Positions 23,201 through 34,189 of a stretch of DNA of 64,000 bases are shown here, piece after piece. Under the pieces are notes generated by a model. The model did no database searches and was not told the DNA's origin. It saw nothing but the letters and a program-made list of their open reading frames with translations. Position 1 is the stretch's first letter; each line of letters begins with the position of its first letter. Origin of the DNA: Rehmannia glutinosa (lineage: Eukaryota > Streptophyta > Magnoliopsida > Lamiales > Orobanchaceae); the NCBI GenBank assembly GCA_016081115.2, contig CM071925.1:13372441-13436440 (forward strand), given 5' to 3'. The position numbers and the translations under genes were made by a program.

Positions 23201-23937
23201 CTGCTTTAGATTTGACATGAATCGCCCAGTCCTCAATAATCTGTACCACGAGAAAATAAATTATATCAAAGACAAATTTCTTTAAACTACCTCAAAAAAA
23301 AATTCAAGAAGATTGATACTTGTAGCAAGGCTAACAGGAACCATCACAGCAAAAACTTTATGCCACGATATATGGACAACCTAAACCTTACCATGTTAAT
23401 TTCGGTTGCTTGCTGGCAAATGATGCAAGGTCTTGAAACACCATTTGGAAAATGGCATCCAGTTGAATCTCGAAAATTATTTTCAATAATCTAAATTAGT
23501 TGACACGCACAAAAAGACCCACCACATAGTTGAGCCCAAATCCTTGAGACTATGAAAATCGTAAAAAGAAAGAAACTTAAAACTGATTCATGTCAAAGAA
23601 AGTGTAAAATCAACAAAAGAATAAATTATGCTCCTAAGCCAAATATTTGGTAAAAGTAGAAAAAGAAAAATCAGAGAAGAAGTCCGCTACTTTCCGCCAA
23701 TGAATATCATGAATTCAATGAAATTCCATCAAAGTAAGTAAGTAACCAAATGAAAAAGATAGATGGAAAAAGTAAGAGAGAACTGCCCATACCTTGATCG
23801 ATTTGTCGTCAAGTGAATGATTACTGAAGATTGAGAGTATCCTAAAAGACACAACCCATCCTAAAAGACACAACCATTGAGAAATCCATGAAAAGTACAT
23901 TTTTATCTTTTATAATTAATCCACCTAATACTTTAAT

Positions 23938-24072
23938 TAAGGGTATTTTAGTCCTACCATATTTTTACAGAAATATTAAGCCTTTTAAGATAGTAGAGTA
24001 GATAGATAGATAGATAGATAGTAGATAGTAGAAGTAGATAGTAGATAGTAGATAGATAGTAGATAGTAGATA
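23938..24072. repeat. Shared motif plus GATA microsatellite, copy 2
   Basis: 'gggtattttagtcctacc', 'tttttacagaaatatt', 'ttttaagatagtag' and a long (GATA)n/(GTA)n tract. The order matches that at 15760-15880. It lies just upstream of minus-strand exon-like pieces. Confidence 0.65.
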
Positions 24073-25092
24073 AACATGAGACTTTTCTTTCAATTTTAAT
24101 TTATTGACCATTTCCAATTGTATTGATTAGTTTATTTTATCTTCATTTCTAAAATAAAAATATTTAATTTAATCGGGAACAACGTGTGAGTAAGAATATT
24201 ATGTGGAGCTAAGGGATCATTACGCCACATTTCAATTGAGAGTGGATGATGGCTTTCGCATGAGAATTGAAAATATATTTGGTTGAATGCAAATTTTTGA
24301 AAATAAATATAGGTTGAGAAATGAATTGATATTTAATATTTTTTGCATTAGATTCATTATAAATAATTAGTTGTGTAATTTTCCATCCTAAAATTTGATA
24401 ACCCAAGTTTTTACATCCAAACATGAAGAAAAATGAGACACTTAAAAAAGTAAAGCAAGAGTTGAATCGATCAAAATGAGTTATTTGAATATCTTCTTTT
24501 TCTTTAAGTACTCTTTAGTTTTTTTATATCCATTATATTTTATTCAATGATAATATCATGTAAGTATCGTGTTTGATTCAAAATATTCTAACCATATTTC
24601 ACCTATTAAGAAGTTTAATTTTAATTTTATAAATTTTATTTCGAGGATCAAACTCACGAGTGACATTTACTATATTAAAAAAGTAATTTAATAAAAAAAT
24701 TATGTTATTTATAAGATATAAGCTTAATTGAATAAAAAAGAATTATTTGGATTACTTGCGTTGCTCGTACAACAAACTAGTATAATAAAAAATCAATAAG
24801 ACAACCACATATAAGACCACTTCGTTATAAAATTTTCCACCTAGTACATCTTTTCGAGCACACTTTGCATATGCTAATAGATGATGTCGAACAAAACCAA
24901 TTAGATACCGTACTATTTGGAATAAAAGGAACCGAATGAAGCGGATTAAGGCATTAATAGTCCTCCTATACACAACTAAATATAGGTAGCATTTTCACGT
25001 AAACGCCACTAAACATTATTTTCCAATAATTATCAAATGCTGATAAATGATAACCATCAATAAATCATGTTCATTAATAAGAGATTGATATG
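24073..25092. other. AT-rich spacer with Helitron-like terminus near 24750-24778
   Basis: Mostly featureless. At 24750-24778 a plus-strand terminus reads TTGCGTTGCTCGTACAA then CAAACTAGT. A short GC-bearing hairpin followed by CTAGT resembles plant Helitron 3' ends. No helicase is present. Confidence 0.4.
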
Positions 25093-26755
25093 TTAAATGA
25101 TTACTAATTTAACTGATTTTCGAACTCTCCTTCGAAAATGCATCCGTGCGCGAGCTTCTGCCCGTCGTTGGATTTTCTTGGACATATCAGAATTAGGTTG
25201 AACAATCAATTCTTGGAGAGCATCAACATGTTTCAAAATAAACAGAGCAAATTCCAATTCTGATGGGCTTCCCAAATATCCCAAGAGCTTCAACTTTTTG
25301 AGATTAGGAGATAACTTTTTCATGGGACGAAAATTATAGATCTCCCTGTCTTCAAACTCTATACTATATAGTACGCCCACAAGAACTGCACAACAGTTGA
25401 TTATCAGACAATATATATTTTCACCTAATAAAACTTATACTAACATGGGAAAGGCAAATGGTGGATGCTACTAACGCACCTTTATATCAAGTTCCTCCAA
25501 TGAAGGACATGCTTCAACCAAAGGAAAGAGTGCATCATTATTATCTGTGAGCCTCCACATATGAACTTTCAGCTCTAGATGCTTCAAATTTACTAATTCA
25601 GGAAGCATGTATGTTGGGCTAGTGTACTGCATGCAACATCAGACATATTCATTTGATAGTAATATCAGATTTATGTAAATGTGCATACTTAACAAGAAAA
25701 AGCATACTTGTATAAAAATGGTTTGGGTTGATAGCTTAAGTAGCCGCAATTGATCAAGTATGCAAGACGGTATTCTGGGCAAGACTTGTTCGAGTGTGTT
25801 ATCCCTTTGGTCACTAGTGTCGAACTCAATAAGCTTTGGGACATTACTAATTCGAAGCACATATGTAGATGGCAAACCATAACACCTCAACGAAACGAGG
25901 TTCATCATGTTGCAAATCTCAATAGATTGAAGATTAGCAGCATAAGTTATACCTAAATGCTTCAAGAGTAGTGAATGACCAACAATCAAGACGTTTGTCA
26001 ACCCGTTAGACAATTAAATAAATAAGCTCTCTAGAAGAGGAGAAGTGGAGAACAAAAGCTCAACCTCTGCATCATTGACATGAACCGCAGATAAAGACAT
26101 TATTCTAAGGCATTTAAGGTCGGGTAGTAACTGCCCACTATTTGTCCTAATCAAATTTGAAAGCCCAAGAGAGTAATGTCCATGCCTAGCACCTACTAAA
26201 TAATGCATCTGTAAGTTGAAGATTTCAACTTTCCTAGCCAATGCAAACTTGATCCACCTCTCAATATTGGCTCTTTCTAAATAGTGCATGTGCACCCTAA
26301 ATTATTTTACTCGACTACCTTTGTGTGAATCCAAGATAGGATTCACTGTGTTTATGTAATGTGGAAATCTCTTTTCTTGTATTTCTTCAACACATTCCCT
26401 AAAAGTAGGACTTGACTCTGGTTTAAAAGGAGGAAAGTCGAGATAGGAGGAGTAGGCGTAGAGATATCGCCAACAAGACGAAAGAATGCTAGTGGTTGTA
26501 GATTCTCGCAAGCACAATCGAGAGATAATGGATATAAGAATATCATCGGCCAATTGATTGATTCTGTCTTCAATGTCAACACGTTTTCCTGCAGCTTCTG
26601 CTAATCCCTGCAACTCAAATATTAAGTTTTTTCCACAAAAACCAAATTAAAAAAAAAAAAAAGGTATATTGGAACAAAAACAAAGACTATGTAGTACTAA
26701 TCATCACCTCAGTTGCAGATTTCATCTTCTTCCTACCTTCAGTACATCTCCTCAT
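25093..26755 (-). pseudogene. F-box / LRR / FBD protein gene with two in-frame stops
   Basis: Members of this plant family are substrate receptors of SCF ubiquitin ligases. Four exons fit on the minus strand: 26708-26755 (MRRCTEGRKKMKSATE), 25708-26607, 25476-25626 and 25093-25385. Introns are 100, 81 and 90 bp with GT..AG borders and matching phases. Exon 2 opens with the F-box (DRINQLADDILISIISRL, then TTSILSSCWRYLY). LRR-type repeats follow (LERANIERWIKFAL, LLPDLKCLRIMSL, LLESLFI, LVSLRCYGLPS). Exon 3 reads LVNLKHLELKVHMW and exon 4 is an FBD-like tail (NLKKLKLLGYLG, ELEFALFILKHVDALQELIV). In-frame TAA codons lie at 26302-26304, where family members have GS.vKkFrvh, and at 26014-26016. The reading frame is otherwise continuous across both. 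The arrangement fits a recent pseudogene or null allele; an error at both sites is less likely. Confidence 0.85.
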
Positions 26756-27154
26756 TGCTTCAAATCTATATATAAATCTATATATGTGCGTACACATACA
26801 CAAACAAAATAAATAAAACAGAATTAAGAAGATATAAACAGAAAAGTATGTATACATATATATTAGCATAGTGTCAAGCATAAATGGTCCAAATCTACAA
26901 AAATCCCAAACACCAGTTTTAGTTTACCAAATAATTTTAAAGATGTTACGCCTGTAGCACTTTTTCAAACAAGATCCGAATAAGCATGTGAAATGTGAGA
27001 GGAAGCTTACCATCAAATCTTCAACTAAAATTCAGGCATATTTATGGCTTTGTGATCAGTGCGGCCTGGTACGTAGAGTTGGACTGAGTCGTCTCAAAGA
27101 GGAAGAAGTTTAAAAACAGGAAGAAAAAAACCTAACCTTCTTGGGCTTTTTAAC

Positions 27155-27190
27155 AGAACTAGTAATTCACCCGTGCGTTGCGTATATTTT
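27155..27190 (-). other. Helitron-like 3' terminus
   Basis: AACTAGTAATTCACCCGTGC then GTTGCG. On the minus strand this is a GC-bearing hairpin remnant followed by CTAGTT, the pattern of plant Helitron 3' ends. No Helitron protein is visible. Confidence 0.4.
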
Positions 27191-28264
27191 TATTTTAATA
27201 TTATGGTTTTATAATATCTATTAACATGAACTGGTATTTATTACTTTATTTTAATAGTAATATTCGTATAAGGTTATTAAAAACAAAAATATATCTATCA
27301 ATTTTATATTTTCAACTATAAACTTAAATGTCTAATTCAACTCGTTCGAAAATATCCCTCAATTTATGCGTGTCTCTAAATTATTATTTTATATATATAT
27401 TTTTTTCTCACACACCTCTCTATATATAATTATATATAGTATGTGAAACATGTATTTCTATATTGTACTTGTATTGTTGAAAAAAATGAACTATTATGTC
27501 ATTGATATAAATGTTAGTAGTATTAACATAAATTTTACTGACAATATCATAGTAATCCACTAAAAACTTACGAACATAAACATGATATAACCTGAAACAA
27601 ATTGTATAGAAATAGTACAATTGATATCAATATTCATTCTTTGACATTTATTTTCAATAGATGTATGTAAACCCCGTGAGTTTCTCATTTTGATCAACAA
27701 TGAATTGATGTAAATCTCTCTCAAAAAAAAGAATTGATGTGAATCGTTAATCAATCAAAAGAAATGATAGAATACACTGGGAAGTTTGACAATCCAAAAA
27801 TTTTTAAGCTGAAGTTTATTTTAAAATGTAACATCAATCAATTAATCTATATAAAAGATTATATAATTCACAACAATTTATTTAATGGCATTGGTTGACA
27901 ATATGATTATTAATTATCATATATTGAGTTAACAATACATTATTTTCGTTACAAAAAATCTTTCTATTGACTTACCAAAGCAAAAGACCGTCAATTTTGG
28001 ATAACTCCAAAACATACATTGATCGCTAGATATTGATTATTTCATCTTCCAATATTGATTTATTGATTTACAAAGTAAAGCACAATCAATTATATGATTG
28101 TTTTCTAGAGTTATGGTTAATAAACTATAAAAAAATAATAAATACTAATTGATTACAAATACCAATTAAGTAATTATATGATTGATTTTATAGGACATTT
28201 GTAGTATTGATTGATCATGTCAATTATTTAACGTCAATTTGATTAGTTTTATTAATATCATTTC

Positions 28265-28760
28265 AAGATATGAAAGAGATATGTCTGATTTTCAAACAAT
28301 CAAATACTTGTTATCATTTTTAGTTTTGTAAATATTTTAATTAGTTGTTTTTCTTAATTAAGGTAATATATTGTTGTTCAATCATAAACTTGTGCACCCT
28401 TGGAAATTTAAAAAAACTCCTATTGACAATTATTGTCTTTTTTTAAGTTAATATATTTTTCTAATTTGACAAATCTTTAATCATATGGTACGATTGTCTT
28501 AATATTTGTTAAACTTCTTGTCAATTATCATGTTGCGTGTAGTATAGCCAAATACAATTAAAAAAATATAAATAGATACTCTCAATTGTTTTACCAAAAG
28601 GTTTGTTTTAAAATTCTTTCAATCAATGCTTGATGATATCTATAGATTGAATAAATACAATAATAAATAATTATTGTATCTATAGTAATGATTACTGATC
28701 AATTTATTGATTATCAGGACAATTATAAGATTGATTATAGTTGAATTTTCAAATTTCAAA
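28265..28760. repeat. Diverged direct repeat, copy 1
   Basis: The order of phrases 'atatgaaagagatat', 'agttttgtaaat', 'ttgtttttcttaa', 'caattattgtctttttt', 'aaatctttaatc', 'caattgttttacca' and 'attgtatctatag' is repeated at 29355-29860. The offset is about 1.1 kb. Confidence 0.6.
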
Positions 28761-29354
28761 AAAATACTACAATCATGACCGAAAAAACAATTAGCCAATA
28801 AAATATTTATGTTACTAAAGATTCTTTCCATAGACTTACCAAATCAAAGAACCATTAATTTTAGATAACTTCAAAACATGCATTGGTTAGGAGAATATTT
28901 GGATTGATTTGTCCAAAATGGTATCTTATTTTATATATTTTTTTATTTTTTTCTGATTGAGTTGCCTTAGTTATATCATATATATACTAATTTTATTCGA
29001 TAATAATTAAAGTTGTTATTATTCTTAATTAAGCAAACTATCATCAAATTTTACACCAACGTTGATCGAGTGGACCAATTAGAAGATAATTCATTTTTCT
29101 AGATCGAACTTAATTAGTATTTGTTCACACTCCTAAAAATACCAAATTTCAAAAATAAATATAATATAAAAATATTGAAACAACAATCGAATCAATATGA
29201 AATAAAAATCCGATATTCTTCAAAAGCATAATATAAAAATCAATCATCTTATTAATAATAAAATATTTTCGAAATCATCCATAGAAAGTCCATAATCCAA
29301 AATCAATTTAAATATAAATGGAAATTGCGTGAGAAAAAAATAATATTTCAATCA

Positions 29355-29860
29355 ATATATGAAAGAGATATATACAATATTTACGAGCAATAAATATTTG
29401 TTACTATTTTGAGTTTTATAAATCTTTCAATCCATTGTTTTTCTTAAGCTAATACATTATTGTCCAATTATACAATTATACTCCTTGTAAATGAAAAACA
29501 AATGCTCCATTGACCAATTATTGTCTTTTTTATTAAAAAGTAATACATTATAAATTTGCTAGATTAATAAATCTTTAATCTTAGAGTGTAGTTTCCTCAT
29601 TTTTTTCTTAAACATCTTTTTAATTATCTGCTCACATAGTATTGTCAAATTCGATTAATAAAATATTAATGGATATTGTCTATGAATAAAAGTACAATTA
29701 GATACCACCAATTGTTTTACCAAGGCTCAATTTTAAAAAATCCCAATTAATAGTTCATTGTATCTATAAGATTGATTAGAAAAATAGTAAATACTTATTG
29801 TATCTATAGGATTAAATATCACCAATTTATTAATTGTATACAACAATTATAATTTTGGCA
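29355..29860. repeat. Diverged direct repeat, copy 2
   Basis: Second copy of the block at 28265-28760, with the same phrase order and many small indels. Confidence 0.6.
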
Positions 29861-30060
29861 ACCACGTTGCATGAAAATCTGGATTTCTCTTGCTTTAATC
29901 CGACACAATAGTGTATTTCATTATGCCTTATAATTGCATCATTTTGTTCTTTATGTATACCCTTGATAAAATCATTCCAAAACTTCATAGGTATAGGTTG
30001 TTGATAAAAACAAATATTAACAAAAATATCTCACCCTAAATAGACATAAGATATCGCGAC

Positions 30061-30063
<3 letters not shown>

Positions 30064-30131
<68 letters not shown>
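30064..30131. repeat. (CA)n(TA)n compound microsatellite
   Basis: A pure ACAC run passes directly into a TATA run for a total of about 66 bp. Confidence 0.95.
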
Positions 30132-30132
<1 letters not shown>

Positions 30133-32222
30133 CCATAGGGGAGACCATCCAAGTGTATCCATTCACATTATGAATGTCACAATGCTTGCTTAAATTTGCA
30201 TGGAAGACGCACACAAAAAATTAATGTAATTACAATTTGTAATGAATTTACGATTGAACAATATAAAGCCATTACAATAAGTAGATAGAAGTTCATTACC
30301 GAATTAAAACTATAAAAATAAAAAAATATTACGAATAAAAATAAATCAATAATTGCCGAATCAAAACTATGAAACTAATAATAAAAAAATGTTGATGGGG
30401 ATAGAAGTTTATATATATGAGCAGAAAATATACGTCGCGCAAAATATATTGTGAGAAAATATGTTAGTATGAGGAATAGTAAAAAAATAAACAAATCATA
30501 CAAACAACAACTTAAAAAAATACAACAAAACTATGAAGAATAATCAAAAAGAAACTCATGAAATATTGTCCGTACAAATCTACAATATGGTTTATATAAA
30601 AACTTTTGTTTATTGCATAATTCGAGTTCAATATTATCGATGTTTGCGGGACACTTCTTTGAAAATGAAAATAGAGGGGAACGTGAAGATGAAGCCATAT
30701 TTGGTGGTTATGCTTGAATTTAGGATCAACAATATCAAAGTGTTTCTCTCATGCAATTTAACTACTATAAATATAAGAGGATTTAACATAAATAATAAGT
30801 CGCAAAAAAATCGACGAACACAAAATCAATTATTAATTCAATCTTTGAAAGATACATAAAATCATAATTCATCTATGTTAACTATTATTAATTATTAAGA
30901 AATTTAGGAAAGTTTGAATAATCATCGATATTTAAAACTTGATTAATTAATATTATATTGTACAAAATTGCATCTACACCATTGAAACAAATAAACAATA
31001 TGTTTGATGAAGATATGGTGTATAGAATCAACACATCATTGTAACATATAGGTAGAATTGATACTATAGACTCACTTTTGGTATAAAGTATGAATACCAA
31101 GAAATAAAATTTTCCTAATTTTTATACATATAAATAAGAATACCATTTATGATATTTTCCTAATTTATATACATATAAAGTAGAAATATCATTTACAATC
31201 TTTTCTTATAATATTTTCCTAATTTATATAATTACAACGATTTTCTTATGATATTTTCCCAATATAAAAGTTTATAATAATTACCATTTATAATGTTTAC
31301 AATTATTTCCTAATATAATAAGCAAAAAGAGCGGGAAAATAAAAGTTATAACAAAAAAAAATTCTTCTTACAAAACTAAACCCAAAAAAATACCTTTAAA
31401 ACTTTAGACAAAATCGGCACCAATGTTACCGACTTTTCAAAAGTCGGAGTCTGATGCCGTTTCTTGCTTCATTTTAATTTTGTTTTTTATTTCTTAATTA
31501 AAAAATTGTGTATTATTTATATAAATTGAATTGTTATTTAAAATTTATTTTCTAAGCTCCAAATTTAATAGTATTTTTATTTATATAACTTATATCCGTA
31601 TTGTACCCATACCCACTTTGTTTAAAATACCAGACCATACCTACGCCGATTGAACCGGTTATCTTTGGATACCGGTTGTCGGGTCGATCGATAAAAGCTC
31701 TAAATATCATTTTTGCGATTATCTGGCAAAACCGCCAAACCTAAGTTAAAAACGATTTTTATACTTTTTGTTTTTTTCAACCTTTTGTTTTTATAAGAAC
31801 TCAAATTATAAACTTAATGTTTAACATATTTATGTCATAATTCAAATGAAACAAGATTTAAAGTCAATTATTAAATATATCTAATTAATTATCTTTTTAC
31901 ATTAATCTTCGTATTGACACCAATATTACATATATACAATAGAAAATAAACATAACAAATCAAAAAATATAAAATATATTTATCATTATTTTTTAATTGA
32001 CATTTAAAATTATGCATTCGGTCTATTAGACATTATTTGCATATTCATATGATTTGACTATTTATGATATATGTATAGTTGTTATTGGGCATAACTCATA
32101 CATTCATAAGTATATAGAATTATATTGAAATTGATTAAATTTAACTAAAAAATACTTATTTTAATTGAAGAAAATATCTCAAAATATGTATCTAAATATT
32201 ATATATATGTTGCATATATCCA

Positions 32223-32543
32223 CACTACAAGAAAATAATCAAATTCCAACGAAATAATTCCAACGGAAGAAAAAACTATTGGGATTTTCAAAATTCCAAT
32301 AGAGATTCCAATATTCTGATATCTGGTTGGAAAATTCCAACAGAAAGTCCAACGATAAGCAAAACCATTTGGTACTGTTGGAATATTTTTTCCATAGGAA
32401 TTTTTGTTGGAATTTTGTCATTCCAACGGCCATTATACCAATGGTGCTTTTCCATTGGAATTTCTATTGGAATCGATAATTTCAATGGAAATTGGCCAAA
32501 TACCAATGATTTTTCGTTGGAATTCCCTTATTTTCTTGTAATA
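32223..32543. mobile_element. CACTA miniature element (321 bp)
   Basis: It begins CACTACAAGAAAATA and ends TTATTTTCTTGTAATA, the inverted end with two G-to-A changes. A 3-bp target duplication CCA flanks it (32220-32222, 32544-32546). Inside, the short motifs TTCCAACGG / CCGTTGGAA and TTGGAAT recur on both strands, typical of CACTA subterminal repeats. No transposase. Reading frames over it are shadows. Confidence 0.85.
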
Positions 32544-32834
32544 CCATACATAGCATTATATATTTATATTTATATTTATATAATAAAAATTAATTTTTTA
32601 TTTAATATGAAATTATATTCATTATAGTTTTTGTATATAGAAAATTATTTTTTATATTAACACACTTTTCATGTAAATGGAAATTAGTTTTCATATTTAT
32701 CAACTTATTTTGATATTCAACTTTTAAAGTTTTACATTGACCATTTGATATAAATTTTTCTATTTGATATTTTTGTCATATATATATAAATAGAATAGTT
32801 TTTCTTTTTTGAAATATTTTATTTTTCCCTTTTG

Positions 32835-32870
32835 AACTAGTAATGTGCACGTGGATTGCACGTGAACCAT
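32835..32870 (-). other. Helitron-like 3' terminus
   Basis: GAACTAGTAATGTGCACGTG then GATTGCACGTG. On the minus strand a hairpin CACGTGCAATCCACGTGC is followed by CTAGT. It is similar in plan to 27155-27190. Confidence 0.45.
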
Positions 32871-33650
32871 ATAATTTTACTAAGAAAGTGTGTATTGCAC
32901 GTAATATATATAATTTAGTATAAAACATGTGTATTATACGTTATTTATATTATTTTACAACAAAACATGTGGCGTGATTCATATATTTTGAGTAAAGTTC
33001 TTGTGCTATACGTGATTCATATAAATTTTTATTAAATCAATAATTTCAACAAATAGTTGAAGTTATTTATGAATAAATATTAATAAAGTATTCAATTAAC
33101 TAAAGTAAAAATATTTTAACTGTATAAAACTATATTGCTCTTTATAATTCTTATCATTCTATAATTTTATTTTTCTATTAATATGAAATATTTACTTTTT
33201 ATGAACTAATTTACGAACCTTTCTCCTCAGGATTGAATATATTTATTTAGTTTTAATTATGGAAGATGCCAATTCTATTGACTTACTGAAAGGACATCAT
33301 GTTCAATTTGTACCTCTTTAATAGTAAGCTCCGACTTCTTATTTGGCGTATCACTAACAATACTAGGGAGTTTTTCTCCAATATTTTAGCCTTCGAAAAT
33401 TCCCAAAAATCGACATATAGATTCCACTAAATATAATATGAAATTGATAATTGATTTAGAAAATAAAAGAATTGTTACCAAAATTTTATCCCATTATTTT
33501 AATTCTCTTAATTAACGTATGCATATTTTCATTTTCTATTACTGTATGATCAATTTTACATGAACATAATGCTAATATGAAGTCCTCTTATATGCTTATA
33601 ATATGTGTTATTAATGTTTCTTTTTTAATTCTCACTTTCAATTCTCACAG
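32870..33650. other. AT-rich intergenic stretch
   Basis: No gene or repeat recognised. Confidence 0.5.
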
Positions 33651-33657
33651 TATCAAT

Positions 33658-33667
33658 TCTATATAAA
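33658..33667 (+). promoter_or_regulatory. TATA box upstream of orphan first exon
   Basis: TCTATATAAA lies 108 bp before the ATG at 33775, a normal distance for a plant promoter with a short leader. Confidence 0.5.
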
Positions 33668-33774
33668 CCAGATGGACCAACCAATTGCAATTTAAATTTC
33701 CCGTCAAGCCTCTGAAGAGTTGTCTTCTATAACCAATTGCAAACTAAAATTCCCGTCAAGCCCCAGAAGAGTAC

Positions 33775-33888
33775 ATGGAGATTGAAGAACTACCTCTCTC
33801 TCCATCTTCCACATTTTCTGCATCTTCCCCATTGGCAGAGATAGACCAAATTATCTCAAATGTTTTTGTTACTTCCGGTAGTGTTAAG
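33775..33888 (+). CDS. Candidate orphan first exon, function unrecognised
   Basis: An ATG at 33775 opens 38 codons (MEIEELPLSPSSTFSASSPL, then AEIDQIISNVFVTSGSVK) that end exactly at AAG|GTACAT, a usable donor. A TATA box stands 108 bp upstream. The leader contains a tandem duplication of about 54 bp (33677-33730 and 33731-33775). The following sequence gives only a broken open stretch (33979-34185). The foldback element and copia B come next, so any remaining exons are lost or displaced. The Ser-rich start gives no family. It could be a gene fragment carried by a mobile element. Confidence 0.4.
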
Positions 33889-33978
33889 GTACATTTCTTT
33901 TGGTTTTTCTATGATTTTACAATGTTGTAAATGATACGAGAAATGAACACATATTAGGAAACGGTTAATTATGGAGAA

Positions 33979-34185
33979 ATGGGGACAATACAAGTGCTCC
34001 AATACAAGGGTGAAGAACACAATTTATGCTCAGGACTTTCAACTCTTAATGCAACAACCATAGGCCATAAAAATCATGGCACAAGAAACATTTTGTATCT
34101 TCTTGCAATCACTGTCATTTACCAAATTTGGAAAATCACGCAATCCAGCACCAATGGTGCAATAAGGAAATCGAGAGTATCATGA
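33979..34185 (+). other. Short open frame of doubtful coding value
   Basis: A 68-codon open frame ends with YLLAITVIYQIWKITQ, which faintly recalls the 'vyhiWk.RN' tail of LINE reverse transcriptases. There is no other support. It could also be a decayed second exon of the orphan gene. Confidence 0.2.
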
Positions 34186-34189
34186 ACAA

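Larger units (their letters stand above)
17970..23900 (-). pseudogene. Scattered exon-like pieces of an unrecognised minus-strand gene, split by a gypsy element
   Basis: Listed from right to left. Near 23795-23870, a piece ends SLDDKSIK at an AAG|GTATGG donor; the exon contains a duplicated 18-bp stretch. At 23392-23490, 33 codons lie between AATTTAG and ATG|GTAAGG, with GCHFPNGVSRPCIICQQ, a Cys/His-rich string that could bind zinc. At 23201-23240, a small exon reads IIEDWAIHVKSKA between TACAG and CAG|GTAAC. At 18335-18430, a piece reads KYISLHKLEADGDELSDHLL and abuts the gypsy LTR. At 17970-18031, a terminal piece reads NEEEPESCYSRRLSKAIEL and stops, after TATGCAG. The composition and splice signals look coding, but no family was recognised and the order is broken by the 18432-22900 insertion. 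Confidence 0.35.
27190..32222. other. AT-rich repeat-bearing intergenic region
   Basis: No supported gene. The frame open at 30533-30859 has no recognisable motif and is AT-rich. The region contains a diverged direct duplication (28265-28760 and 29355-29860), shorter copies of 'gacttaccaaa.caaa' text at 27968 and 28832, and a dinucleotide tract at 30064-30131. Confidence 0.55.

Noticed and set aside
30533..30859. 108-codon open frame
   Set aside because: AT-rich, no recognisable motif, no splice context or promoter.
32239..32627. Overlapping frames on both strands at the small CACTA element
   Set aside because: They are translations of the subterminal repeat motifs.
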